This document shows, piece by piece, positions 14,743 through 22,542 of a stretch of 64,000 bases of DNA. The notes below the pieces were generated by a model. It ran no database searches. It was not told the DNA's origin and saw only the letters and a program-made list of their open reading frames with translations. Each line of letters opens with the position of its first letter. Position 1 is the stretch's first letter. The position numbers were made by a program, and so were the translations under genes. Where the stretch lies: the NCBI GenBank assembly GCA_017935565.1, contig JAGBHK010000042.1:1-64000 (forward strand), read 5' to 3'. Source of the DNA: Lachnospiraceae bacterium (GTDB taxonomy: Bacteria; Bacillota; Clostridia; Lachnospirales; Lachnospiraceae).

Positions 14743-16440
14743 TTATACAGGCAAACTATTAGCCACACACAATGCACCAAAACCAGTTCTAGGGTTTGGA
14801 ACATCTTGTTCCCCAGGTAATTGTCTGGCTCCTTTTATTAAATATGCTTTCACTTTCTCTCCGTATAAAAATCTGTCATTTCCTCTAATTATCCCCCATT
14901 CATTTAAACATGCCACCGCACCACTTACAAAAGGTGCAGCCATCGATGTTCCACTTCGCAATCCATATCCTCCGCCTACATTTGCACATCTTATATTAAC
15001 TCCAGGTGCCACTAAATCTGGTTTCACAATTGATTTTAAATTCATCACATCAACTCCACGCCCCGAAAAATTAGCGTATGAATCATTAAAACTATTATAT
15101 GCGCCAACTGATATTACATTCTCTGCAGTTGAAGGAATTGTAAGTGTCAAATTGATTGATGGCCTTAAAAATGTGGTTCCATTAAGACTTGAGCCTGTTG
15201 GTAACCACATATTAATCTGTCCATCAATAATTCTTCGCGGAATAAATCTAATGGTCCAAATTCCAGATTCAACATAACTTTCTTTTGGAATGAAATCTAA
15301 AAATATCTCTTGACTTTTACTGTACGGAACAGGTTCACCATAATACATTAACACATTTGTTTCATCCAAAGAATATCTTGCAACGCCCAAAACTTCTTCG
15401 ATATTTCCCGTATTTTTGTTAGATGGTGATATCAGCTGAATACTAATTTCATCTCCATAATTTTTCCAAATTTGAATATTAAAGCCAGTTTCATATTGAG
15501 GAACAGATATTTCAGAATCAAAAACATCATCAGTTAAGACAAAACTTTGATGAATTCCTTGAATTCCTTCGTTTCCCGTTCCCACAACTATACTAGTTTT
15601 TCCCACCAATGCCGCCTGATCAATAAATGTTTCAAGTAATGTATTTCCGTTATGTGCACCATAATTGTTTCCAAAACTCATATTTATTACGATTGGTACA
15701 TTAAGTTCTACACCTTTATTTACGCAATAATCCACCGCCATCATAAGTTCACTTGTTCTAGGAAACGAATTAGGAAGATTTCTCCCCAATTTGACTATTA
15801 AAAGTTTTGCATTAGGTGCCACACCGGATGCAATGCTTGCGACCGCTGTTCCATGCCCTGAAAAATCTGCTGTCTCTGGTTGCAGCCTCACATTATTACT
15901 TAATGCTTCATTTATCATTTCATTTGTGTATATGGTTCCAATATTATAATTATTTTCTCCATCCCCAACGCTTTGGTCCCAGATTTCATATATTTTGCTA
16001 GTTCCATCATTATTTATAAATGCTTCATGTCTATAATCAATTCCACTATCAATTATGGCTATAAACACCCCTTCACCAAACAACTTTAGACTATCGGGGC
16101 TTAGGCTTTGCAATTCACTTATACAAGAACTTCTCTTTCCTTGCAATATAGTAAAATTAAGCCTTTTAGGCTTTTCAATATAAATTACTTCTTCAAACAT
16201 TGCAATCTGATTTATCGATGAAGTGCTTCCACGAATAATCGCATAATTATTCATTAATTCTATAACCTCAATATTTGCATTTCGTAGCTTATTAAGATTA
16301 CCATTATATTTTAAAATTGCTTCCCATGTATCTTCCAATGTGTTGTATCCCACATTTAAATCTAACGATTTTTGTCGCTCACTTTCTGATGTCGCAAAAG
16401 CAAGGTTTAATTGATTTTCTAGTTTTTGATTATTATCCAC
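14743..16440 (-). CDS. Subtilisin-like serine protease (S8, CspA-like)
   Basis: A 565-residue S8 protease with all triad blocks: FIAIIDSGIDYRHEAF (Asp), DFSGHGTAVASIASG (His) and LRSGTSMAAPFVSGAV (Ser). MSFGNNYGAHNGNTLLE and the long beta-rich insert between His and Ser (about 320-430) are typical of the clostridial CspA/B-like group. Residues 1-110 look like a short prodomain-like region. There is no signal peptide, so it is cytoplasmic or exported by another route. Start codon is GTG with a weak ribosome-binding site. CspB-like proteases act in spore germination in Clostridia; that role is not shown here. Confidence 0.88.
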   Translation of the reverse strand: MDNNQKLENQLNLAFATSESERQKSLDLNVGYNTLEDTWEAILKYNGNLNKLRNANIEVIELMNNYAIIRGSTSSINQIAMFEEVIYIEKPKRLNFTILQGKRSSCISELQSLSPDSLKLFGEGVFIAIIDSGIDYRHEAFINNDGTSKIYEIWDQSVGDGENNYNIGTIYTNEMINEALSNNVRLQPETADFSGHGTAVASIASGVAPNAKLLIVKLGRNLPNSFPRTSELMMAVDYCVNKGVELNVPIVINMSFGNNYGAHNGNTLLETFIDQAALVGKTSIVVGTGNEGIQGIHQSFVLTDDVFDSEISVPQYETGFNIQIWKNYGDEISIQLISPSNKNTGNIEEVLGVARYSLDETNVLMYYGEPVPYSKSQEIFLDFIPKESYVESGIWTIRFIPRRIIDGQINMWLPTGSSLNGTTFLRPSINLTLTIPSTAENVISVGAYNSFNDSYANFSGRGVDVMNLKSIVKPDLVAPGVNIRCANVGGGYGLRSGTSMAAPFVSGAVACLNEWGIIRGNDRFLYGEKVKAYLIKGARQLPGEQDVPNPRTGFGALCVANSLPV

Positions 16441-16511
16441 ACTAATATTCCAAATATATATTTAATATATTATATTTTTTAAAATTTGTTTTATGATTTA
16501 TGACAATGTGA

Positions 16512-16517
16512 TATAAT
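16512..16517 (+). promoter_or_regulatory. Extended -10 promoter of the small membrane protein gene
   Basis: TATAAT at 16512-16517 with TGA before it. A -35 at 17 bases reads only TTTTAT, so the extended -10 probably carries recognition. Confidence 0.5.
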
Positions 16518-16544
16518 TATTTTCAATAGAAAGGATGTGAGTTC

Positions 16545-16883
16545 GTGAAAAAAAGAATTTTAGATTATAGAAATAAAATAGATACTTTGATACAAGAAAA
16601 CTCTCCTGATACAAATTGGGAAAATATTTTAAATGAACATTTGACACAAATATCATTTTTTCAGCACGAACGATTAGTTCATTTAATAGTTATGGTTTTA
16701 TTTGCACTTATGACTTTTATGAGTATTGGCATCGCTATTATTGCCAATTATTCATATATGTTTCTTGGCACTTTAGCTTTACTTATATTACTGGTACCTT
16801 ATATTACCCATTACTATTTACTGGAAAACGAGGTTCAACATATGTATGAACAGTATGATATAATAAACGAAAGAAGGCAGTAG
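16545..16883 (+). CDS. Small two-helix membrane protein of unknown function
   Basis: A 112-residue protein with a polar N-terminal half (residues 1-45), two adjacent membrane helices (about 46-66 and 70-91) joined by a tight turn, and a charged C-terminal tail, NEVQHMYEQYDIINERRQ. I do not recognise a family. Start codon is GTG with AAAGGATG upstream. The stop codon lies inside a terminator stem shared with the convergent BlaR-like gene. It is a lone plus-strand gene among minus-strand neighbours. Confidence 0.65.
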   Translation: MKKRILDYRNKIDTLIQENSPDTNWENILNEHLTQISFFQHERLVHLIVMVLFALMTFMSIGIAIIANYSYMFLGTLALLILLVPYITHYYLLENEVQHMYEQYDIINERRQ

Positions 16884-16899
16884 TACTCACTGCCTTCTT
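16871..16899. terminator. Terminator between convergent genes
   Basis: GAAGGCAGT (16873-16881) pairs with ACTGCCTTC (16889-16897) perfectly, flanked by AA and TTT on both sides. It overlaps the stop codon of the small membrane protein and lies just past the stop of the BlaR-like gene. Confidence 0.85.
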
Positions 16900-16906
16900 T
16901 CATTTA

Positions 16907-18463
16907 TTACTCTCTGTTGGGCTCAAAATATATACCAAAATTATCTGTAAAAAGCTCATAAATATAATTATATTCATTTTCATCTTCAAGTAACCTATAT
17001 GTTTCTTTTTCTTGAATTGAGGTTTCAATAATATAATTATCATCGTCAATATAGCGTTTATATGTTGATATATACGGTTCTCCTAATGATATCATTCCTA
17101 TTCCAATATGTTCACTTCCATCTATTTTATGAGCCCACAAATCTAATTCCGAAGAATTATCATAATCAAATATAAAAACTCCATCATCAATGTCAAAAGA
17201 ATACACTCTGTCTGGTTCGTCATAATCAGTTAATACCAATTTATCTTCCGTCATTTCATATGTACCTGAAGAAAATCTACTTCCCCCCGAATTATACTGA
17301 ATCTTATAAGTGTTTTCCACCGTTGTAAGCATAATCCAAGAGCGAGTTTCAAACATATCGTTATCTGCATAGTAAATTAATATTTCGCTTTCTTCATTAT
17401 CAGTGTTAACAACCAAAGATGTATCATTATTATCAACTATTTTTTCATCCTCTTTCTTAATTACATCAACCTTATTATCATTTTCATCCGCATACGTCTT
17501 CGGATTTGTCAAAAAACAAATTGACAGCAATATACACGCTACAATAGCAACTGATAAGAACCAGAAGGCTGGCTTTTTATAATTCAACACTGATTTTACT
17601 CTACCTTTGACTGCCACTTCTCCAAATGCAACTGGACACGCCGCTACCATTTTGTGAGAAACACTACACGATAACAACGTTTTTGAATATTCTTTTTTAT
17701 CATCTACACTCATATCTTTTATTACCCTTTCGTCACATGCTAATTCTATATCCCTACAAAGTAATATATAGGCTATCCAGATTATTGGATTAAACCAATA
17801 TATTGCCAATAGAACAAAAGCTAATGGTTTCCATAAATGATCGCATCTCTTTAAATGGACTCTCTCATGTTCAATAACATAAAACTTTTCTTGCTCGTTC
17901 ATACCCGATGGTAAATATATCTTTGGTCTAAATATTCCTAATATAAACGGAGATTCTATATCATCACTAATCCATATATTTCCTTTAAGCCTAATAGATG
18001 TCGCAACTCTATGTTTGATCTTTAAATATACAATAACACTATACGATAACAAGATTACGACTCCAACTATCCATACATTAGAAATAATATCAATAATATT
18101 TACTTTTTCATTTTCTACATTTGTGGTGATTCCAGAATTTTTATAATAATACTTCCCTAAATAATCATTAAGTTTATCATCCATAGTATTAATCCCAGTA
18201 GACACACTAATACTAATATTTTTACTATCAGCATACTCTAAATGACTATTATGCGTTGTAACGGTTTCAATGCTTGGAACAAGACTAAATGAACTTTCAA
18301 CATGTATTGGACAAATAAGCCTAACTGCCACTAAACCCCAAAGTATACATCTAAGATATTTGGGCGCTTTTCTCAACAGTAACCTTAACATGATGACAGC
18401 AAATATCATCCAACTTGCTACTATACTCATATTAAACAACTTTAAAAAAATTGATTTTATCAC
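16907..18463 (-). CDS. BlaR1/MecR1-type membrane metallopeptidase (M56) with a novel sensor domain
   Basis: About 518 residues. The N-terminal half has four or five membrane helices and the M56 zinc site VIEHERVHLKRCDHLWK (H-E-x-x-H) with a downstream Glu in CRDIELACDERVI, the motif of antirepressor proteases that cleave BlaI-type repressors. After a last helix (FLSVAIVACILLSICFLT) the outer domain is about 190 residues, acidic and beta-rich, without the SxxK penicillin-binding domain of true BlaR1. The signal sensed is therefore unknown. I choose GTG at 18463 because AGGAGG precedes it; it starts one base after the BlaI stop, so the pair is coupled. Confidence 0.85.
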   Translation of the reverse strand: MIKSIFLKLFNMSIVASWMIFAVIMLRLLLRKAPKYLRCILWGLVAVRLICPIHVESSFSLVPSIETVTTHNSHLEYADSKNISISVSTGINTMDDKLNDYLGKYYYKNSGITTNVENEKVNIIDIISNVWIVGVVILLSYSVIVYLKIKHRVATSIRLKGNIWISDDIESPFILGIFRPKIYLPSGMNEQEKFYVIEHERVHLKRCDHLWKPLAFVLLAIYWFNPIIWIAYILLCRDIELACDERVIKDMSVDDKKEYSKTLLSCSVSHKMVAACPVAFGEVAVKGRVKSVLNYKKPAFWFLSVAIVACILLSICFLTNPKTYADENDNKVDVIKKEDEKIVDNNDTSLVVNTDNEESEILIYYADNDMFETRSWIMLTTVENTYKIQYNSGGSRFSSGTYEMTEDKLVLTDYDEPDRVYSFDIDDGVFIFDYDNSSELDLWAHKIDGSEHIGIGMISLGEPYISTYKRYIDDDNYIIETSIQEKETYRLLEDENEYNYIYELFTDNFGIYFEPNRE

Positions 18464-18464
18464 C

Positions 18465-18839
18465 CTAACCCTCCTTATGCTCATCAATCATTTTTTGAAT
18501 CTGCTCAATCTCTTCTAATGATAATGATTTTCTCTTTGTAAATGCAGCAAAAAACGCTGGTAGAGAACCTTTAAATGTTTCATCAACAAATTTTTCACTC
18601 TGTAATGCATAAAATTCATCTTTGTTGATTACAGATGATACGATTCCGTTTTCATTTCGAAAAATTCCCCTATCACATAATTTACGCAATACGGTATATG
18701 TTGTAGACTTTTTCCATTCTAACTTTTCATTACACAATTTAACAAGATACGTAGATGATAGAGGTTCATTTTCCCATATAATATCCGCAAACTGTGATTC
18801 AACAACACCTAATTTGATTTCTTGTTCTTTACTGTTCAT
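18465..18839 (-). CDS. BlaI/MecI-family transcriptional repressor
   Basis: A 124-residue winged-helix repressor: KLGVVESQFADIIWENEPLS, SSTYLVKLCNEKLEWKKSTTYTVLRKL (recognition helix with STTYT) and GIFRNENGIVSSVIN fit the MecI/BlaI pattern, followed by dimerisation and cleavage-site helices. The ATG at 18839 has AAAGGAG upstream; an earlier ATG at 18884 lacks one. It is the first gene of the pair with the M56 protease. Two copies of a 17-base inverted repeat overlap its promoter, which fits autoregulation. Confidence 0.88.
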   Translation of the reverse strand: MNSKEQEIKLGVVESQFADIIWENEPLSSTYLVKLCNEKLEWKKSTTYTVLRKLCDRGIFRNENGIVSSVINKDEFYALQSEKFVDETFKGSLPAFFAAFTKRKSLSLEEIEQIQKMIDEHKEG

Positions 18840-18894
18840 ACTACACTCCTTTACACTTATCCCTAATATAGCTATATTATTCAAATCGAATCAG

Positions 18895-18911
18895 GTCTAT
18901 TATTAATAAAC
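18895..18911. promoter_or_regulatory. BlaI-type operator copy 1
   Basis: GTCTATTATTAATAAAC, an inverted repeat with the same layout as copy 2 and the same core GTCTATyATyAATA. It lies just downstream of the -10 box, around the expected transcription start, with a start-to-start distance of 28 bases to copy 2. Confidence 0.65.
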
Positions 18912-18921
18912 CTCTTGCACT

Positions 18922-18950
18922 AGTCTATCATCAATAGACCATATTGTCAA
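18922..18950 (-). promoter_or_regulatory. Promoter of the BlaI/BlaR-type operon
   Basis: On the minus strand TTGACA (18950-18945), 17 bases, TAGACT (18927-18922) preceded by TGA. The operator copy at 18923-18939 covers the -10 box and most of the spacer. Confidence 0.75.
18923..18939. promoter_or_regulatory. BlaI-type operator copy 2
   Basis: GTCTATCATCAATAGAC, a perfect 6-bp inverted repeat with a 5-base centre. It overlaps the -10 and spacer of the operon promoter. The sequence differs from the TACAnnTGTA box of classical BlaI, so the specificity is probably its own. Confidence 0.7.
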
Positions 18951-18979
18951 GTTATTCTTTATTATTTTTTTTAACAAAA

Positions 18980-19010
18980 ATACCTAGTCGCATTAATAAC
19001 GACTAGGTAT
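18980..19010 (-). terminator. Terminator of the feo operon
   Basis: ATACCTAGTCG (18980-18990) pairs perfectly with CGACTAGGTAT (19000-19010). On the minus strand it is followed by TTTTTG and lies 15 bases past the Cys-rich peptide's stop. Confidence 0.88.
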
Positions 19011-19024
19011 TTATCTTTCAATAT

Positions 19025-19189
19025 CTATTCTCTCGTATCAGTTTCACTTCCACATTTGCCCCTACGAGCACATGTTCCGGCTGCCGAGCAACCTATACAT
19101 CTTACACCCTTTTTCTTTTCTTTAATTATATAAGCCAATGCAGACCCTATAATTACTGCTATTATCAAAAATAAAATTAAACTTTCCAT
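19025..19189 (-). CDS. FeoB-associated Cys-rich membrane protein
   Basis: A 54-residue peptide. Residues 1-22 form one membrane helix (MESLILFLIIAVIIGSALAY), followed by a lysine cluster EKKKG and a cysteine-rich tail with CIGCSAAGTCARRGKC. This is the pattern of the FeoB-associated Cys-rich proteins that follow feoB in Firmicutes and may help shuttle ferrous iron. The ribosome-binding site is AGGAG. It lies 17 bases after feoB and before the operon terminator. Confidence 0.88.
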   Translation of the reverse strand: MESLILFLIIAVIIGSALAYIIKEKKKGVRCIGCSAAGTCARRGKCGSETDTRE

Positions 19190-19206
19190 AATGTAAACTC
19201 CTGATA

Positions 19207-21339
19207 CTATCCTTCTGTCTTCTTTCTTGAATTAATAGCCAATGCAGCAATAATTGCTACGATAACCGCTTCCGCAATAAGACCTGGAACCAAACCATTG
19301 CCAACCTCACCGTATACGATTGGTGTACCAATCTGATATACAAGGAATGCAACTGTATATCCTACTGCCAACTGAAGTCCGATACCTGCAAATAACCACT
19401 TCTTAGACTTAATTTCTGAATTCATTGCACCAATTGCCGCAAAGCAAGGAGGTGTATATAAGTTAAACATAAGGTATCCTAATGCTGCAACCTTTGTAAA
19501 TTCTACTCCGGCAACTTTTATACTATCAACAAATGCTTCTGCATTAAGAAGTTCAAAATCACCATTGATTACAGTTCCACCAACGGCAAATACTGCTGCC
19601 AATGTACCAACTACTTCTTCTTTAGCAATAAAACCTGTAATAGCTGCAGCTGCTAACTGCCATGCACCAAATCCTAATGGGATTAAGATTACTGCAAATG
19701 GAGAAGCAATGCTTGCAAGAATTGATTTTGATGTATCTCCAACCATTTCATCTTCTACAGTAATTTCACTTTCTGTAATATCAACTTCTTCACCGTCAAC
19801 AACAAGTTTTTCGCCGTCGAATTCTATTTCTTCGCCTTCAACTTCTTCACCATCTATCATGATAACTTCACCAACCTTGATTTCAGGTACTGGTTCAAAG
19901 TTCCACTCATATGATGCCATAATACTTACCAACGCGTTACAAACAAGAATGATTGTACCAGCTTTGATAACATATTCTTTAGCTCTATCAAGCATTACAA
20001 AGAATGCTCTTTTAACGCTTGGAAGTTTATATTCCGGTAACTCAATGATAAAGAATGATTTTTTGAATTTGTAACCAGAAATAGCTTTAACCAACAAAGC
20101 ACCTAAAAATACTAATAAAATACCAACAAAGTAAACAACTGGTGATACCCAACCAGACTCAGGGAAAAATGCACCTGCGAAAAGTGCGATAACAGGAATC
20201 TTTGCACCACATGGAATAAATGGTGTTAACATCGCTGTTGCTCTTCTTTCTCTTTCATCACGGATTGTACGGCTAGCCATGATACCAGGAACTGCACAAC
20301 CTGTACCAACAACAAGCGGAATTACTGACTTGCCCGATAAACCCACTTTCTTAAAAATCGGGTCAAGTACAACTGATACACGAGCCATATAACCACAATC
20401 TTCTAACAAAGCAAGAAGTATGTACATTACCATAACAAGTGGCAAGAAACCGACAACTGCACCTACACCACCGATAATACCATCAACTAAAATTGTCTGT
20501 AAAATAGGAGCTGCATTTTCAACTTTTCCAGCTACAAACTCACCAAATGTTTCAATCCAACCAACAATATAATCTGCGATAATTGGTCCAAGCCAAGCTT
20601 GAGAAACCCAGAACACGCCCCACATTACCGCTGCAAATATTAAAATACCTGCAAATTTATTTGTAATAATGGCATCAATAGTATCATTGATATTCTTATC
20701 CTTTGTTGCAACTTTACGCTTTTCAACACCTTTTACAATGTCATTTACAAAATCAAAACGTTTCTTATCAGCTTCTACTACTGCATTTTTATCTGACATA
20801 TCTACATCTTCCTGCTTGTATGGAGCTTCCTGTGATTTGCCTTTTAAGTCAATAGCAACTTTGGCAACTTCTGCTAACCCCTTATTGCTTGAAGTAGTTG
20901 AAATAGTTTCAACAACCGGGCAGCCTAACTTTGCAGATAAAGCCGCAACATCTATCTTTGTTTCTTTCTTTTCATTAATATCACTCTTGTTCAATGCAAC
21001 AACAACTGGAACATCTAATTCCATAAGCTGTGTTGTAAAAAACAAACTTCTGCTTAAATTAGTAGCATCCACAATGTTAATGATAACATCCGGATTTTCA
21101 TTCTTAACATAACTACTTGTAATACTTTCTTCTGAAGTAAATGGTGACATAGAATATGCACCTGGAAGGTCAACTACAACTATCTCTTCCGATCCTTCTG
21201 AAAAACTTTTCTTAATTAAACTTTCTCTCTTGTCAACAGTAACACCAGCCCAGTTACCAACTTTCTCATTTTTACCTGTGAGAGCGTTGTACATAGTAGT
21301 CTTACCGCTGTTCGGATTACCTGCTAAAGCAATTCTCAT
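19207..21339 (-). CDS. feoB: Ferrous iron transporter FeoB
   Basis: A 710-residue iron(II) transporter. Residues 1-165 are the NFeoB G domain: G1 GNPNSGKTTMYNALTG, G3 VDLPGAYSM, G4 ALNKSDIN. A helical linker and about ten membrane segments follow, with the pore-type blocks LPLVMVMYILLALLEDCGYMAR and VVGTGCAVPGIMASRTI. Residues about 478-533 are an unusual acidic stretch rich in repeated DGEEV/EGEE units in an expected extracytoplasmic loop. It follows feoA by about 40 bases and has TTCGAGTTCTC-like weak spacing upstream; it is cotranscribed with feoA and the Cys-rich peptide. Confidence 0.95.
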   Translation of the reverse strand: MRIALAGNPNSGKTTMYNALTGKNEKVGNWAGVTVDKRESLIKKSFSEGSEEIVVVDLPGAYSMSPFTSEESITSSYVKNENPDVIINIVDATNLSRSLFFTTQLMELDVPVVVALNKSDINEKKETKIDVAALSAKLGCPVVETISTTSSNKGLAEVAKVAIDLKGKSQEAPYKQEDVDMSDKNAVVEADKKRFDFVNDIVKGVEKRKVATKDKNINDTIDAIITNKFAGILIFAAVMWGVFWVSQAWLGPIIADYIVGWIETFGEFVAGKVENAAPILQTILVDGIIGGVGAVVGFLPLVMVMYILLALLEDCGYMARVSVVLDPIFKKVGLSGKSVIPLVVGTGCAVPGIMASRTIRDERERRATAMLTPFIPCGAKIPVIALFAGAFFPESGWVSPVVYFVGILLVFLGALLVKAISGYKFKKSFFIIELPEYKLPSVKRAFFVMLDRAKEYVIKAGTIILVCNALVSIMASYEWNFEPVPEIKVGEVIMIDGEEVEGEEIEFDGEKLVVDGEEVDITESEITVEDEMVGDTSKSILASIASPFAVILIPLGFGAWQLAAAAITGFIAKEEVVGTLAAVFAVGGTVINGDFELLNAEAFVDSIKVAGVEFTKVAALGYLMFNLYTPPCFAAIGAMNSEIKSKKWLFAGIGLQLAVGYTVAFLVYQIGTPIVYGEVGNGLVPGLIAEAVIVAIIAALAINSRKKTEG

Positions 21340-21382
21340 TTCGAGTTCTCCTTTCGACTAAACACTCATACTCAAATTGAAA

Positions 21383-21595
21383 TTATACCCAAATAGCCGA
21401 CGCCAACTCATTGTCAATGTTATATCTAGCATCCTTAATAGAAACAACGCAACTTGACTTACGTCTTGTAACTACAGTTATAGGTTCACCAGCATAACAT
21501 CCTAAAGAAAATAAGAATGCATTCATTTCCTCGTCGTTCGTCACTATTTCCTTAATAATATATTCCTCTCCAAGTTGCACCTGTGTTAAATTCAT
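21383..21595 (-). CDS. feoA: Ferrous iron transport protein A
   Basis: A 70-residue SH3-like FeoA protein: NLTQVQLGEEYIIKEIV, a helix (NDEEMNAFLFSLGCYAGEPI) and VVTRRKSSCVVSIKDARYNI, with the terminal AIWV. It modulates FeoB. The ATG at 21595 has GGAGG directly upstream, while a longer TTG start would overlap that site. First gene of the feo operon. Its promoter and a TTAG-N6-CTAA operator lie at 21662-21713. Confidence 0.88.
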   Translation of the reverse strand: MNLTQVQLGEEYIIKEIVTNDEEMNAFLFSLGCYAGEPITVVTRRKSSCVVSIKDARYNIDNELASAIWV

Positions 21596-21661
21596 AATAA
21601 CCTCCAATGTACTCTGCTTTATTAGTCTATGTAAATAATTATTAGTTACTTTTAATTCTTA

Positions 21662-21675
21662 TTAGATTTAACTAA
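21662..21675. promoter_or_regulatory. Metal-repressor operator at the feo promoter
   Basis: TTAGATTTAACTAA, an imperfect palindrome of the form TTAG-N6-CTAA, placed just downstream of the feo -10 box at the expected start of transcription. The same motif occurs at 22062-22075. It resembles the outer bases of DtxR/IdeR boxes (TTAGgTTAGsCTAACCTAA). Confidence 0.65.
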
Positions 21676-21684
21676 CTCGCAGAA

Positions 21685-21713
21685 AGTTTAACACTTTACA
21701 GAACTTGTGTCAA
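21685..21713 (-). promoter_or_regulatory. feo operon promoter
   Basis: On the minus strand TTGACA (21713-21708), 17 bases, TAAACT (21690-21685) preceded by TGT. It lies 90 bases upstream of feoA. Confidence 0.75.
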
Positions 21714-21747
21714 GTGTTCATAACCATTTATTGGAAAAGTTTTCCTT

Positions 21748-22032
21748 TTATGCAACACCGTAACCTTCTAAAACACTTTTCAACGCGCTTTTACTACTAC
21801 TGTGGCATCTTACAATTTCCAAATTATTCTTCTCTGCCTCATCAACTGCACATCTTACCATTTTATGCGAAACAGTATTTGTAAATAGCACCATCAAGTC
21901 CGGCTTTCCTATTTGACTTCTCAAATCACCTGAAGGCTGGGTAAAAACTTTCGCCTTACAATTATACTCTTTACAGATCTTTTTATATTCCGAAACCATT
22001 CTGTCATGGCCGCCTATAATAACTACACTCAT
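21748..22032 (-). CDS. DUF2325-family protein
   Basis: A 94-residue DUF2325 protein: VVIIGGHDRM at the N-terminus, a strand KAKVFTQPSGDLR, PDLMVLFTNTVSHKM and VRCHSSSKSALKSVLEGY. The family has a Rossmann-like fold of unknown function and often lies near iron or redox genes. The ribosome-binding site is TGGAG. The gene has its own promoter with an operator over the -10 box, the same motif as at feoA, so it appears to belong to the iron regulon. It is divergent from the DtxR-like repressor gene. Confidence 0.85.
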   Translation of the reverse strand: MSVVIIGGHDRMVSEYKKICKEYNCKAKVFTQPSGDLRSQIGKPDLMVLFTNTVSHKMVRCAVDEAEKNNLEIVRCHSSSKSALKSVLEGYGVA

Positions 22033-22061
22033 TGTAAATCTCCATTCTAAAAATTTTTTAG

Positions 22062-22075
22062 TTAGTATACACTAA
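22062..22075. promoter_or_regulatory. Metal-repressor operator between DUF2325 and the DtxR-like gene
   Basis: TTAGTATACACTAA inside the longer near-palindrome AGTTAGTATACACTAACT (22060-22077). It covers the -10 box of the DUF2325 promoter. Shares TTAG-N6-CTAA with the site at feoA. Confidence 0.7.
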
Positions 22076-22092
22076 CTCTAGTTAGATGTCAA
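22064..22092 (-). promoter_or_regulatory. Promoter of the DUF2325 gene
   Basis: On the minus strand TTGACA (22092-22087), 17 bases, TATACT (22069-22064). The operator palindrome overlaps the -10 box exactly. Confidence 0.78.
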
Positions 22093-22106
22093 TAATAATT
22101 TTGTAT

Positions 22107-22135
22107 TTGTAAAAATTTTCTTTATATGTTATACT
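22107..22135 (+). promoter_or_regulatory. Promoter of the DtxR-like repressor gene
   Basis: TTGTAA (22107-22112), 17 bases, TATACT (22130-22135) with TGT before the -10. The operator lies about 30 bases upstream of the -35 box, so this gene may not be repressed by it. Confidence 0.65.
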
Positions 22136-22179
22136 TAACCTGTTATCGAGAAATACAAACAAATTATGAGGTGTTATTT

Positions 22180-22542
22180 ATGGGAACAAATGAATCAGCT
22201 GAAAATTATTTGGAAACTATTCTTGTGTTAAGCAAGCAGATTCCAGTTGTACGTTCAGTAGATGTTGCGAACGAATTAGGATTTAAAAAATCAAGCGTCA
22301 GCATTGCAATGAAAAACTTACGTGAAAAGAATCACATCACAGTTACTGACGCTGGCTATATATATTTAACAGAATCAGGAAAAGCCATTGCTGAAATGAT
22401 TTACGAAAGACATAATGTTATCTCAAACTGGTTTATGTCTTTAGGCGTTCCTGAAGAGATTGCTCTTAACGATGCATGTAAAATAGAACATGTACTTAGT
22501 GTTGAAACTTTTGAAGCTATCAAAAAACATCTTAGCAAGTAG
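22180..22542 (+). CDS. DtxR/MntR-family metal-dependent repressor
   Basis: A 120-residue repressor. Residues 5-65 are the winged helix: SAENYLETILVLSKQIPVVR, VDVANELGFKKSSVSIAMKNL (recognition helix) and ITVTDAGYIYLTESGKAIA. Residues 66-120 are the metal-binding dimerisation domain with ERHNVISNWFMSLGV and DACKIEHVLSVETFEAI, where Cys, Glu and His fall at DtxR-type ligand positions. There is no SH3 domain, as in MntR. The ATG at 22180 has GAGGTG upstream. Together with feoAB and DUF2325 it probably forms an iron regulon. The end overlaps the convergent murE by 11 bases. Confidence 0.85.
   Translation: MGTNESAENYLETILVLSKQIPVVRSVDVANELGFKKSSVSIAMKNLREKNHITVTDAGYIYLTESGKAIAEMIYERHNVISNWFMSLGVPEEIALNDACKIEHVLSVETFEAIKKHLSK

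Noticed and set aside
19565..20074. A 169-codon open frame antisense to feoB, Ser/Thr rich
   Set aside because: Composition reflects the acidic and hydrophobic codons of FeoB on the other strand. No start signals.
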